64,000 nt of DNA from Chryseobacterium arachidis (lineage in GTDB: Bacteria > Bacteroidota > Bacteroidia > Flavobacteriales > Weeksellaceae), in contig NZ_FQUT01000002.1 of NCBI RefSeq assembly GCF_900129245.1, positions 434,001 to 498,000 of the forward strand, in the 5' to 3' direction. The translations under genes were made by a program, and so were the position numbers. This document shows, piece after piece, positions 43,593-52,530 of the stretch. The notes beneath the pieces were generated by a model that saw only the letters and a program-made list of their open reading frames with translations, was not told the origin of the DNA and ran no database searches. Position 1 is the first letter of the stretch. The number at the start of each line of letters is the position of its first letter.

Positions 43593-44349
43593 ATTGATCT
43601 TTTCCTAAGAAATACAACCCTTTCAATGTATGAAGCCTGTCCATCACATGGATTTTCTTCGTTAAAGGTTTATACACATGAGAAACACCTCCCGTTGCAA
43701 CTACAAAACAATCATCATTTACCTCATCATTAATTCTGTCGATGAAACCTTCCACCATTCCTAAAAAACCGTAGACCATTCCGCTCTGCATACAGCTTAC
43801 GGTGTCTAAACCTAATACTTTTTTAGGTTTTACCAACTCAATTCCGGGAAGCTGAGCCGTCTGACTGACTAAAGAATTTAAAGCTGTAATAATTCCCGGA
43901 GCAATAATAACTCCCAATGTTTCACCTTCTTCCGCCACACAGCTTGCTGTAAGTGCCGTTCCGAAATCCAGTACAATTTTCTTTCTGTCCGGATACATAT
44001 TGTGAGCCGCTACAAGATTAGCATAAATATCGGTTCCCATCTGTTTAGATTTCGCCACAACCCCCGACGGTGTATTTCGGTCTACAATTATAGGATTAAG
44101 ATCGTGGATCTTTTTAATAGCTGCATTTACCACCTTGGTAAGCTGTGGTACAACGGATCCGATGATCACTTTATTGATCTCTTTAGGCTCTATTTTATAG
44201 GTCTGATACAGCATCGACATCTGAACATATAATTCGTCCGGAGTTCTGTAAGGTTTTGTATTGATTACCCAGGAAATATCGCAGTTGTCATCATTAAAAA
44301 GTCCGAAACGGATATTGCTGTTTCCTATATTGATTACGATTGAATTCAT
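43591..44349 (-). CDS. coaX: Type III pantothenate kinase
   Basis: 252 aa. ASKHA-fold kinase with phosphate-1 loop INIGNSNIRFGLF, GTDIYANLVAAH, KIVLDFGTALTASCV, GVIIAPGI and ATGGVSHVY. It phosphorylates pantothenate in the first step of coenzyme A synthesis without feedback by CoA. coaBC for later steps lies at 51292. The usual first-motif Asp (D-x-G-N) is replaced by Asn (NIGN), which is worth noting, although the rest is complete. Confidence 0.92.
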   Translation of the reverse strand: MNSIVINIGNSNIRFGLFNDDNCDISWVINTKPYRTPDELYVQMSMLYQTYKIEPKEINKVIIGSVVPQLTKVVNAAIKKIHDLNPIIVDRNTPSGVVAKSKQMGTDIYANLVAAHNMYPDRKKIVLDFGTALTASCVAEEGETLGVIIAPGIITALNSLVSQTAQLPGIELVKPKKVLGLDTVSCMQSGMVYGFLGMVEGFIDRINDEVNDDCFVVATGGVSHVYKPLTKKIHVMDRLHTLKGLYFLGKDQ

Positions 44350-44509
44350 GTATTCTTCTTTTCGAGAAAGGAAAATTGTTTTCCTTTATTTTAAGGCTCT
44401 AAATTTACAGATTTTAACAAAAACAACTCCATTATCTCCCACAAAATTCTTTGTCCTTCTTAAACAATTAATTATATTTAAAAACTCAAAACACTTCAAA
44501 CCCACTTTC

Positions 44510-45127
44510 ATGAAAAAACTGGTTGTCGCATTATTCATTTTCTTTAGTATTCATACTTTTTCGCAGACTGCTTCGGCCGCAAAGGAAGTATTCGAAAAAA
44601 TAAAAAAAGAATCGAAGATCGACGGAAATGATAAAACCATCTACAACATCCTGAATGAATTTTATGATAAAAACCTTCAGGCAGAGAACGACGAAATGGG
44701 CCCTGATACGGTAGAAAAAATTCAGAAGCTGGCATCTGATTCTGAAACTAAAAACCTGCATATTCTGATGCTTTTCTTAATGTATCAGCAGCACATCAGC
44801 CAAACTGCCATGGTAGGTAAAAAACCCAATCCGGAATTTCAGGTGGCAACAATAAAACTGCTGGAAGAAGAAACAAAAAATGTTTACGGAAAGATTCCTG
44901 CCATTATCTACATTTACCAATATGAAGCATTAGACAATTCCGATAAAAAAGCTGAGGCAAAAGCTATAGCAGTTCAGGGTTTAAAGGAATATCCGGATTC
45001 CGTTCCGTTAAAAGTTTATACCTATATCAGTACAAAAGATCCATCTATTAAAGACGATTTAGTGAAAAACCATTCTAATCACTGGATGGTAAAGCAATTT
45101 GATATAAAAAACATAAAAAATCCCTAA
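44510..45127 (+). CDS. Exported protein of unknown function
   Basis: 205 aa from MKKLVVALFIFFSIHTFSQ, a clear signal peptide with cleavage near SQTASA. An upstream in-frame ATG at 44261 would overlap coaX and hide the signal, so I reject it. The mature protein is helical and rich in Lys/Glu, with KIPAIIYIYQYEALDNSDKK and a TPR-like tail (AVQGLKEYPDSVPLKVYTY). It may be a small periplasmic repeat protein. A bidirectional terminator follows. Confidence 0.65.
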   Translation: MKKLVVALFIFFSIHTFSQTASAAKEVFEKIKKESKIDGNDKTIYNILNEFYDKNLQAENDEMGPDTVEKIQKLASDSETKNLHILMLFLMYQQHISQTAMVGKKPNPEFQVATIKLLEEETKNVYGKIPAIIYIYQYEALDNSDKKAEAKAIAVQGLKEYPDSVPLKVYTYISTKDPSIKDDLVKNHSNHWMVKQFDIKNIKNP

Positions 45128-45152
45128 AGAAAAACTCTTCAGGGATTTTTTA
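45116..45152. terminator. Bidirectional terminator between converging genes
   Basis: AAAAATCCCT (45116-45125) pairs with AGGGATTTTT (45141-45150), with A/T runs on both sides. It serves the exported-protein gene and the M1 peptidase gene, which converge here. Confidence 0.8.
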
Positions 45153-45167
45153 ATATCATGATAAAAT

Positions 45168-47009
45168 TTATTTCACTTCCACAAAATTGTCTGCAGTATT
45201 CACATCCGCCATTCTTTGGCTGAAATCAATCCCCAATACCGAAAGCTGATCTTTTGTATAAGGGATCGTAATTGAATATTCCTTCTGTGTCCAAGGCCAG
45301 TATGGCATTGTTTTGAACTCGCCGTAAGCATCTTTTTCTTTCCAGCTATGCGTCATATTCAATGGAATCTGATAATTTAATATCTTTTTGTCCTTTGTCA
45401 TTACACTGAAATCAACCGGCATCGGAACCTGCCCATTATTTATCAAAGTAATGGTTGTAGATTTGGCATCGTATTTCACATCCTTGATTCCATAGTCGAT
45501 GGTCTTTGTGGTATTGATCCAATAGTTCTGGAACCATTTAAGATCCATCCCCGAAACTTTCTGGGCAATATGCAGGAAATCCCTGTCAGAAGGATGTTTC
45601 AGTGCCCATTGGTCATAATATTGCCTCAAAGTCTCTGCCAGATTTTGTTCTCCCATAATATATCCCAACTGAACCAGATACAATTCTCCTTTTACATAAG
45701 AAGCATAGGTGTAAGACGTGCCGTTATCATGATGATCGCCCAACCAGATGGCGGGCTCTTCAATACCTTTTTTAATAAAATTTCTGTAGGCGTTGATCGA
45801 GTTAACAAACGGATTCGGAAGCTCTTTCTGTGGCGGGAAAAGCTGATTCATTACATAGCCTTCTGCATAGCTCGTAAAACCTTCGTCCATCCAGGGGCGC
45901 ATCGGTTCGTTGGTTGCCAGCATCTGCTGATACCATGAGTGGGCTCCTTCATGCGCCATTAAGCCCATCAGCCCTTCCATATTTTTAGCTTCCCCTAAAA
46001 TCATTGTACACATCCCGTACTCCATTCCTCCATCTCCTCCTTGGATAAAGGCATACGTAGGATAAACATATTTTCCGAAGTGAGTATTCATCAATTGGAA
46101 ATACTTGGTTACATAAGGCTGAGCCTCTTCCCAAACTTTTGTTTTATCGTTATTTTGATATACCAGAAAAACTTTAGGACCTTGTGGAACATCAAAGCTT
46201 TTCACAATATAGTCTCTGTCTGCAGCCCATGCAAAATCCAGAATATTTTTGGCAGTCCATCTCCAGGTTGCTTTGTTCTTATCCGACTTTATCTTTGCAT
46301 TGGCATCGTAGCCTTTCACTTCAGAAGGATTTTCAAGAATTCCTCCTGCCCCAACTATATAATCTTTATTAATTTTAATAGTCACATCAAAATCCGAAAA
46401 TGGTGCATGAAATTCTCTTCCGATATAGTCGAAAGTTGCCCATCCGTCGTAATCATATTCTGCAATTTTCGGGTACCATTGCGTCATTGTCATATCAACT
46501 CCTTCCCTGTTGTTTCTTCCGCTTCTTCTGATCTGCTGAGGGATAACCGCATCCCATTCCAAGGTAAATGAGGTTGAAGAATTAGGTTTAATCGGCTCTG
46601 CCAGATACACTTTCATCACAGTCTCCTGAATTTCAAACTTCAGTGTTTTTCCGTTCTGTTTAATCCAGTGAATATTTTGAGCGCCTTCTTCATCTTTCGG
46701 AATAGAAGCCAATCTCGAAATTCCGTCTTTCTGCAATCTAGAATCACCGTTTTTTCCCTGTCCGGCAACCCTCTGATCCATCATGGAATTGGGCTTGAAT
46801 GCATTCCAATACAGATGAAAGTACACTACATTAAGCTGATCCGGAGAGTTGTTGGTATATTCCAACGTTTGATTTCCCTGATACGTAAACTTTTCAGCAT
46901 TCACATCAATATCCATTTTATATTTCGCACTCTGCTGATAATAAGCTCCCTGCTGAGCCTGAAACTGAGAAATGATAAACGCAAAAATGATTGCAACCGA
47001 TTTTTTCAT
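45168..47009 (-). CDS. M1-family metallopeptidase, exported
   Basis: 613 aa with signal peptide KKSVAIIFAFIISQFQAQ. The aminopeptidase N-like domain shows DGGMEYGMCTMI in the place of the GAMEN exopeptidase motif and zinc motif HEGAHSWYQQ (HExxH, about residue 350), with the third ligand in MDEGFTSYAEGY. The N-terminal beta domain starts at YKMDIDVNAEKFTYQGNQTLEY. It probably trims peptides in the periplasm or outside the cell. No T9SS C-terminal domain is evident: the protein ends MADVNTADNFVEVK. Confidence 0.9.
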   Translation of the reverse strand: MKKSVAIIFAFIISQFQAQQGAYYQQSAKYKMDIDVNAEKFTYQGNQTLEYTNNSPDQLNVVYFHLYWNAFKPNSMMDQRVAGQGKNGDSRLQKDGISRLASIPKDEEGAQNIHWIKQNGKTLKFEIQETVMKVYLAEPIKPNSSTSFTLEWDAVIPQQIRRSGRNNREGVDMTMTQWYPKIAEYDYDGWATFDYIGREFHAPFSDFDVTIKINKDYIVGAGGILENPSEVKGYDANAKIKSDKNKATWRWTAKNILDFAWAADRDYIVKSFDVPQGPKVFLVYQNNDKTKVWEEAQPYVTKYFQLMNTHFGKYVYPTYAFIQGGDGGMEYGMCTMILGEAKNMEGLMGLMAHEGAHSWYQQMLATNEPMRPWMDEGFTSYAEGYVMNQLFPPQKELPNPFVNSINAYRNFIKKGIEEPAIWLGDHHDNGTSYTYASYVKGELYLVQLGYIMGEQNLAETLRQYYDQWALKHPSDRDFLHIAQKVSGMDLKWFQNYWINTTKTIDYGIKDVKYDAKSTTITLINNGQVPMPVDFSVMTKDKKILNYQIPLNMTHSWKEKDAYGEFKTMPYWPWTQKEYSITIPYTKDQLSVLGIDFSQRMADVNTADNFVEVK

Positions 47010-47144
47010 TTAAAATTTTATTTTTCTAAAGATAGTAATTAAAACAAAATCTTAATCCGGCACTACAATGATGCCCGACTGAATTTTGTATTCCTTTGAT
47101 TAAATTTATTTTTAATTGTTAAAACACCGATAAATTAAGATAAA

Positions 47145-47519
47145 TCACGGTTTTTTCTGAGCCTGACACAGTTTTATAAATCGCTCTTCCACCTGTTGAT
47201 ATTTTTGTGGCATTTCGGAAGACGCCCAAAATATCATGGCCATTGTTTTGTCCCCGAAAGCTTCCTTAAAAAGATCTTTGTTTAAACGGTAAGATTCTCT
47301 CAAAAGTCTTTTGATACGATTTCTGTGAACCGCTTTTTTAAAGTATTTCTTCGAAACCGAAACGGTAAACTTGGTGTTTTCGACAGGGGCGGTCGGCTTA
47401 TTTTTAAGGATAATAATCCTCAAATTCCCATTCGTTCTCCATTTACCTTTTTCAAAAAGTAAAGAGATTTCGGTATTTTTCTTGAGTTTTTCGGCTCTGG
47501 GATATTTGAAGTTTGTCAT
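47145..47519 (-). CDS. rnpA: Ribonuclease P protein component
   Basis: 124 aa, very basic. The RnpA signature is clear: FTVSVSKKYFKKAVHRNRIKR followed by LLRESYRLNKDLF. The N-terminal LKKNTEISLLFEKGKW is also typical. It assists the catalytic RNA in maturing tRNA 5' ends. The gene is not next to rpmH here, as is usual in this group. The TTAAAAGTAT-like upstream region shows no strong promoter that I could assign. Confidence 0.93.
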   Translation of the reverse strand: MTNFKYPRAEKLKKNTEISLLFEKGKWRTNGNLRIIILKNKPTAPVENTKFTVSVSKKYFKKAVHRNRIKRLLRESYRLNKDLFKEAFGDKTMAMIFWASSEMPQKYQQVEERFIKLCQAQKKP

Positions 47520-47633
47520 TTACGGAGGGTAAATATAGTATTTGTTTTTTATGTTTTTCCCACAGATCTCACAATCTCAGACAAAAATATTTGAGTAATC
47601 GTTGAAAACCTGTGGAATTTGTGAAGGTATTTT

Positions 47634-48359
47634 TTATTTTTTATCCAATAAATGATTGATTACTTCTGCCGCTGTATATAAACCAAAAATCGCAGGCATA
47701 TAGCTTATCGTGCCATAAAAAGATCTTTTATAATTGGTTCCGTCTGTCATTTTCAGGCTGTCTTCATCCTGGATATCATTGGCAAAAACACAACGAACCC
47801 CTTTATCAATCTTTACTTTTCTTAATCTTTTTCTGATCTGTCTTGCCAAATGACAATGTTCCGTTTTGCTGATATCTCTTACCAACACCTTACTCGGATC
47901 GGTCTTTCCACCCGCTCCCATTGAACTTACAATTTTTATCCTTCTTCTTTTAGCCGCAATAATTAAGCTTAGTTTTGGAGTTACACTATCGATGCAGTCT
48001 AAAACAAAATCAAATTTATCAGAATCAAGCACTTCTTCCATTCTTTCAGGATTCAGAAACTCGTTGATTTTGGTTAATTTAAGATCCGGATTGATGTCTA
48101 AAAGTCTTTCGGCAACCACTTCAACCTTATGTTTTCCAACGGTAGAATGTAGGGCTGGTAATTGTCTGTTAATATTGGTAATATCAACGGTATCACCGTC
48201 TACGATTGTCATTTTTCCGATGCCGGCCCTAGCCAAAAACTCAGCTGCAAAAGAACCGACTCCGCCTAATCCTACAACCAAAACAGTTGCCTTATTCAAT
48301 CTTTCTAAACCTTCTTCCTTGATGAGAAGTTCCGTTCTTTCCAACCAGTATTTATCCAT
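47634..48359 (-). CDS. tcdA: tRNA threonylcarbamoyladenosine dehydratase (ThiF/MoeB family)
   Basis: 241 aa. E1-like adenylation fold with VLVVGLGGVGSFAAEFLARAG, DGDTVDITNINRQ, DFVLDCIDSVTPK and GAGGKTDPSKVLVRDIS. The TcdA-specific residues and the GAGGKTDP segment set it apart from ThiF. It cyclises t6A37 in tRNAs to ct6A. It overlaps the TatD-like gene by 8 nt, so the two are co-translated. Confidence 0.9.
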   Translation of the reverse strand: MDKYWLERTELLIKEEGLERLNKATVLVVGLGGVGSFAAEFLARAGIGKMTIVDGDTVDITNINRQLPALHSTVGKHKVEVVAERLLDINPDLKLTKINEFLNPERMEEVLDSDKFDFVLDCIDSVTPKLSLIIAAKRRRIKIVSSMGAGGKTDPSKVLVRDISKTEHCHLARQIRKRLRKVKIDKGVRCVFANDIQDEDSLKMTDGTNYKRSFYGTISYMPAIFGLYTAAEVINHLLDKK

Positions 48360-48984
48360 TTTTTATCGTCTCTAAATTTTCTACTATTTGTTTATTTAAA
48401 TCTTCCAAAGAAATTCCCTTTATTTCAGCTGCTTTCAGATACAGTTCTTCGATATTGAAATCGTCATTATCGGTTTCCAGAAAGAATTTGTTTAAAGGAG
48501 TAATTTTCAAAGTATTCTGCAAAGATAAATTATACAAAACCGCTTTTCCAAAACTCAGATAAAAATTATTCTTCAATAAATCTTTTGCAATACTTTCCTT
48601 TTTATTAAAACCGTGAATAATCATCGGCTGTTCCGCATACTTTTTAAAAGAAATTACTTCATAAAACTTTCGGACACAATGGATGATGACAGGTTTTTTG
48701 ATCTCATTGGCGATTTTGATCTGTTTTAAAAAAACTTCCTCCTGAATTTTCTGATCAATCTCCACAAAAGAATCCAGACCACATTCTCCGATAGCAAAAC
48801 AGTTTTTAAACATCATGCTTTGCATCCAGCCAAACTGCCCGTCAATATTATTCACATCAATATCTTTAGGGTGAATACCTATTGAAAACGGAAAATCAGG
48901 CGGAATCTGTTCAATATCCAAATTGTAAATTCCGTTTCTGACATTTTTCTTATGATGATGAAAATCAAAAAAATCCATTTTCAA
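48352..48984 (-). CDS. TatD-family metal-dependent hydrolase
   Basis: 210 aa, slightly shorter than classic TatD (about 260). Metal-binding residues are in FFDFHHHKK near the N-terminus, FSIGIHPKD, AIGECGLDS, VIIHCVRKF, MIIHGFNK and FLETDND. The family includes DNases and D-aminoacyl-tRNA deacylases. It precedes tcdA in the same transcript with an 8-nt overlap. Confidence 0.85.
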   Translation of the reverse strand: MKMDFFDFHHHKKNVRNGIYNLDIEQIPPDFPFSIGIHPKDIDVNNIDGQFGWMQSMMFKNCFAIGECGLDSFVEIDQKIQEEVFLKQIKIANEIKKPVIIHCVRKFYEVISFKKYAEQPMIIHGFNKKESIAKDLLKNNFYLSFGKAVLYNLSLQNTLKITPLNKFFLETDNDDFNIEELYLKAAEIKGISLEDLNKQIVENLETIKNG

Positions 48985-49075
48985 AAATACTGTTTATTTA
49001 GATTTAATATAAAATTCTTAAACGAACGTTTATAAATATGTTAAAAATTTCTTAACTTTACTCAAACTGCTCTTC

Positions 49076-49705
49076 ATGAAAAAAAAATTTACAGAAAAAC
49101 AAATCCATATTTTAGACATTGCCGAAGAGTTGATTGCCAAGAAAGGATATGAAGGAACATCGGTAAGAGATATCTGTTCCAAGGCTAACATCAATGTGGC
49201 AATGATTTCTTATTACTTCGGTTCCAAGGAAAAAATGATGTCTTATCTTTACCAATACAGGGTATTGAAAACCAGGGAAACTTTTTCGGAATTTGCAGAC
49301 ACGATTAAAGACGGCAAGCCGGAAATGCAGCTGAAGGAGATTATAAAATACATCGTTGCCCAACTTTTTAAATACAATTATTTTCACGGTTTCGTTACCC
49401 AGGAGCTTCGCCATACCGAAAACCTGAAAGACGAACTGCTGGATTTTTATCAGCTTTTTGTAAAAAAACTGGATGATGTCATTAAAAAAGGAGTGGCATC
49501 CGGAGTTTTTACCTTTACCCCAAAACCAGAAGATCTTCTTACCACTATTTTGGGATCCACCCTCTTTGTGATCCGCAACAGGAATTTTTATGAGCTTTAC
49601 GTTCCCAACAAAAGTGAAGAAACCTATTCCAAAGAAGCGGAAAGAAAAGTGAGAATGAATCTTTTAATGACCGTTTTTGCGATTTTAGGATACGCTGCAG
49701 ACTAA
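49076..49705 (+). CDS. TetR/AcrR-family transcriptional regulator
   Basis: 209 aa. The N-terminal TetR helix-turn-helix is textbook: ILDIAEELIAKKGYEGTSV, then RDICSKANINVAMISYYFGSKEKMMSYLY. The ligand-binding C-terminal domain (about 60-200) is helical and its ligand cannot be inferred. It stands alone, divergent from the TatD-like gene; its targets are unknown and no efflux gene adjoins it. Confidence 0.9.
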   Translation: MKKKFTEKQIHILDIAEELIAKKGYEGTSVRDICSKANINVAMISYYFGSKEKMMSYLYQYRVLKTRETFSEFADTIKDGKPEMQLKEIIKYIVAQLFKYNYFHGFVTQELRHTENLKDELLDFYQLFVKKLDDVIKKGVASGVFTFTPKPEDLLTTILGSTLFVIRNRNFYELYVPNKSEETYSKEAERKVRMNLLMTVFAILGYAAD

Positions 49706-49808
49706 AATTACGTTAAATAATCATAAAAAAAAATCTATTGGCAAAAAAGTTATATTTTTGCAAATTAGTAAATCGGCTGTGTAATCCGAAAACTGTTGAA
49801 TTTTATAT

Positions 49809-50804
49809 ATGAAAAAATATATTTTAGGTATTTTTACTGTAGCAGTATTATCTTCATGCGTAAGCAAGCAGGAAAGAGCAATGAAGAGTGCAGATAAGAA
49901 TTTCATCTTGAAAGCAGCTAACGACAATTTCGCTAAAAAGAAATGGAAGAATGCTCTGGCTCTTTACGACAGACTTGCCAATCTTGTTGCAGGAACTGAT
50001 GATTTTCCAAATGTCGGGTTCAATACAGCCTATGCCAATTATTATGATAAAAACTATAAACTGGCAGGACATCAGTTTAAAAACTTCGCTGTAAGCTTCC
50101 CTAAAGATCCGCGTGCAGAAGAGGCAGCTTATATGTCCGCTCTTTGCTATTACGAAGGCTCGATGGACTATAACCTGGATCAGTCGACCACACAATCGGC
50201 GATTAACGAGCTTCAGGACTTCCTAAATAATTATCCGAATTCGGAAAGATCTAAAAACATCAACACCCTAATTGATGAATTGTCTTACAAGCTTGAGTTT
50301 AAAGCTTATGAAAATGCAAGACAGTATTTCAAAATGGCAGAATACAAAGCAGCAAATGTCGCTTTGGAAAATGTATTGGAAGATTTCCCAAGTACAAAAC
50401 TTCGTCCACAGATTTATGATTATATCGTAAAATCCCGTTATGAACTGGCAAGTAAATCGGTGTATGATCTGAAGGACGAGCGTATCGAAAGCGCATTGGC
50501 CTTTACGAGACAGATCGAAAAAGAAATGCCCAATACAGAAGTTGCAAAAACGGCTTTAGATATCAGACAAAAACTAGAAAAAGAAAAGAAAGATTTTGTA
50601 GTTGTAAAAAAACAAACTGAAGAAAGAATAGCTGCTTTAACAGAAAGACAGAAAAAACTGGAAGCGCAGAACGCAGATAAGGCAAAAACTGAGCAGCAGG
50701 TAAAAGATCAGATCGATGCTGAGAAGAAAGCAATGCAGATCCAGAGGGACAGTGCGGCACTTAGCACCCCTCCACCGGCAGCCACTTTCAAAATTCAAAG
50801 ATAA
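49809..50804 (+). CDS. bamD: Outer membrane assembly lipoprotein BamD
   Basis: 331 aa. Lipoprotein signal MKKYILGIFTVAVLSSC (lipobox LSSC). TPR repeats follow: KWKNALALYDRLANLV, NYKLAGHQFKNFAVSFPKDPRAEEAAYMSAL and INELQDFLNNYPNSERSKN, matching BamD/YfiO. A C-terminal coiled coil (about 255-320, rich in Lys/Glu/Gln) is an addition common in Bacteroidota. It works with BamA to insert outer-membrane proteins. It starts the bamD-rpoZ-coaBC-DUF4835-recN block. Confidence 0.9.
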   Translation: MKKYILGIFTVAVLSSCVSKQERAMKSADKNFILKAANDNFAKKKWKNALALYDRLANLVAGTDDFPNVGFNTAYANYYDKNYKLAGHQFKNFAVSFPKDPRAEEAAYMSALCYYEGSMDYNLDQSTTQSAINELQDFLNNYPNSERSKNINTLIDELSYKLEFKAYENARQYFKMAEYKAANVALENVLEDFPSTKLRPQIYDYIVKSRYELASKSVYDLKDERIESALAFTRQIEKEMPNTEVAKTALDIRQKLEKEKKDFVVVKKQTEERIAALTERQKKLEAQNADKAKTEQQVKDQIDAEKKAMQIQRDSAALSTPPPAATFKIQR

Positions 50805-50845
50805 TTCGTAAATTTGCGAACTTAAATAAAATTAATATTCTCAAA

Positions 50846-51169
50846 ATGAGTGTAAAAGATACAAAAGCAGAAGTAAATACTATTACTTACGATAAGGATA
50901 AGATTGAAGACAAAGTAGGCTCAATCTACGAAGCGATTGTTATCATGGGAAAAAGAGCAGAGCAGATCAATGCTGAAATTCGTACAGAACTTCACAATAA
51001 GCTAGACGAGTTTGCTGTTCACAATTCTACATTAGAAGAAGTTTTCGAAAACAGAGAACAAATTGAAATCTCTAAACATTACGAAAAACTTCCAAAGCCA
51101 ACTTCTATTGCTATAGAAGAATGGTTGAACGAAGACGTATACTTCAGAAAAACTGAAGAAAGAAAATAA
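50846..51169 (+). CDS. rpoZ: RNA polymerase omega subunit (Rpb6 family)
   Basis: 107 aa. The central IYEAIVIMGKRAEQINAEIR matches the conserved omega/Rpb6 helix (A..R..qi). Length and location after bamD and before coaBC match the conserved Bacteroidota gene order. It supports assembly of the polymerase core and, in other bacteria, ppGpp binding. A terminator hairpin follows. Confidence 0.88.
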   Translation: MSVKDTKAEVNTITYDKDKIEDKVGSIYEAIVIMGKRAEQINAEIRTELHNKLDEFAVHNSTLEEVFENREQIEISKHYEKLPKPTSIAIEEWLNEDVYFRKTEERK

Positions 51170-51195
51170 AAACCAGCTTGTGTTTTTTATATATG

Positions 51196-51231
51196 AAGGT
51201 CATAAGGGAGTAATTTCTTTTATGACCTTTG
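51196..51231 (+). terminator. Terminator after rpoZ
   Basis: AAGGTCATAA (51196-51205) and TTATGACCTT (51220-51229) form a 10-bp stem with a T-rich end. coaBC therefore probably has its own promoter. Confidence 0.75.
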
Positions 51232-51291
51232 TTGTTTAAACGGGTTTGTGAGAAAAAATAAGTATTTTAGTATTTTAAAAATTAAAACTAC

Positions 51292-52494
51292 ATGAGTCTT
51301 TCCGGTAAAAAAATTCTCATCGCGATTTCCGGAGGAATTGCAGCTTATAAAATTCATTTTCTGATCAGGGATTTTGTAAAAAAAGGGGCAGAAGTTCAGG
51401 TGATCATAACTCCTGATGCAGAAAATTTTGTAACCAAGTTGAGCATTTCCACTTTGTCTAAAAATCCCGTTTATTCGGATTTTTATGGCGATAACGGAAC
51501 CTGGAACAGCCATGTGGAAATGGCGCTGTGGGCAGATGTAATGGTTGTTGCACCTTGTACAGCCAATACTTTGTCTAAAATGGTTCACGGAATGTGCGAC
51601 AATCTGGTGATTGCAACCTATATGTCTGCAAAATGTCCCGTATTTATAGCTCCTGCAATGGATCTGGATATGTATGTGCATCCTTCTACCAAGAAAAATC
51701 TGGAATTGGCTGAAAGTTTCGGACACATTATTATTCCTGCAGAAAATGGTGAACTGGCAAGCGGATTGATTGGACAGGGAAGAATGTCTGAGCCGGAAAC
51801 AATTGCAAAAACTATTGAAGATTTTTTTGATTCAACGGTTGAAAAAACTTTAGAAGGAAAAACAGTTTTAATTACAGCCGGGCCAACCTATGAAGCTATT
51901 GATCCGGTAAGATTTATCGGAAATCATTCTTCAGGAAAAATGGGCTTTTCTTTGGCAGAAGAGGCTTCAAAAAGAGGAGCGAAGGTCATTCTAATTTCAG
52001 GACCAAGTTCTCAGAAAATCAACAGTAAAAATGTTGAATTGCATCAGGTGACTTCAGCAAAGGAAATGTTATCTAAAGTTTTCGAATTTTATGATACAAT
52101 AGATATCGGAATTGCAAGTGCCGCCGTTGCAGATTATGCTCCGAAAGACGTTGCGAAAGAAAAGATCAAGAAAAATGATGATAATTTAACCATCGAATTG
52201 ATCAAAAATCCTGATATTCTCAGAACCATGGGCGAAAAGAAAACCCATCAGTTTTTAGTTGGTTTTGCCTTGGAAACTCAGAATGAAGAAGAAAATGCAA
52301 AAGGCAAATTAGAGAAGAAAAACTTAGATATGATCGTCTTAAATTCCCTTCGCGATGAAGGCGCAGGTTTTAAAAATGACACCAATAAAATAAAAATATT
52401 TACCAAAACGGAAAAAAAGGAATTCAACCTGAAATCTAAAGATGAGGTTGCAAAAGATATTTTGAATTTCGTTGAGTCTCAACTTTTAAAATAA
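51292..52494 (+). CDS. coaBC: Bifunctional phosphopantothenoylcysteine decarboxylase/ligase
   Basis: 400 aa. The N-terminal flavoprotein decarboxylase domain (CoaC, about 1-180) shows KKILIAISGGIAAYK, MVVAPCTANTLSKM and FIAPAMDLDMY with the substrate-binding Met-Asp. The C-terminal ligase domain (CoaB, about 190-400) shows TAGPTYEAIDPVRFIGNHSS and SAAVADYAP. It converts 4'-phosphopantothenate to 4'-phosphopantetheine in CoA synthesis; the kinase coaX is in the same window. Confidence 0.95.
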   Translation: MSLSGKKILIAISGGIAAYKIHFLIRDFVKKGAEVQVIITPDAENFVTKLSISTLSKNPVYSDFYGDNGTWNSHVEMALWADVMVVAPCTANTLSKMVHGMCDNLVIATYMSAKCPVFIAPAMDLDMYVHPSTKKNLELAESFGHIIIPAENGELASGLIGQGRMSEPETIAKTIEDFFDSTVEKTLEGKTVLITAGPTYEAIDPVRFIGNHSSGKMGFSLAEEASKRGAKVILISGPSSQKINSKNVELHQVTSAKEMLSKVFEFYDTIDIGIASAAVADYAPKDVAKEKIKKNDDNLTIELIKNPDILRTMGEKKTHQFLVGFALETQNEEENAKGKLEKKNLDMIVLNSLRDEGAGFKNDTNKIKIFTKTEKKEFNLKSKDEVAKDILNFVESQLLK

Positions 52495-52530
52495 TTTTAA
52501 TAAATTTCCGTTCTCAATCTTTACTAGAAA

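Noticed and set aside
44261-44509. N-terminal extension of the exported protein at 44510
   Set aside because: It overlaps coaX on the other strand and would bury a clear signal peptide.
46041-46571. Plus-strand ORF of 176 aa within the M1 peptidase gene
   Set aside because: Antisense shadow of a conserved peptidase with intact zinc motifs.
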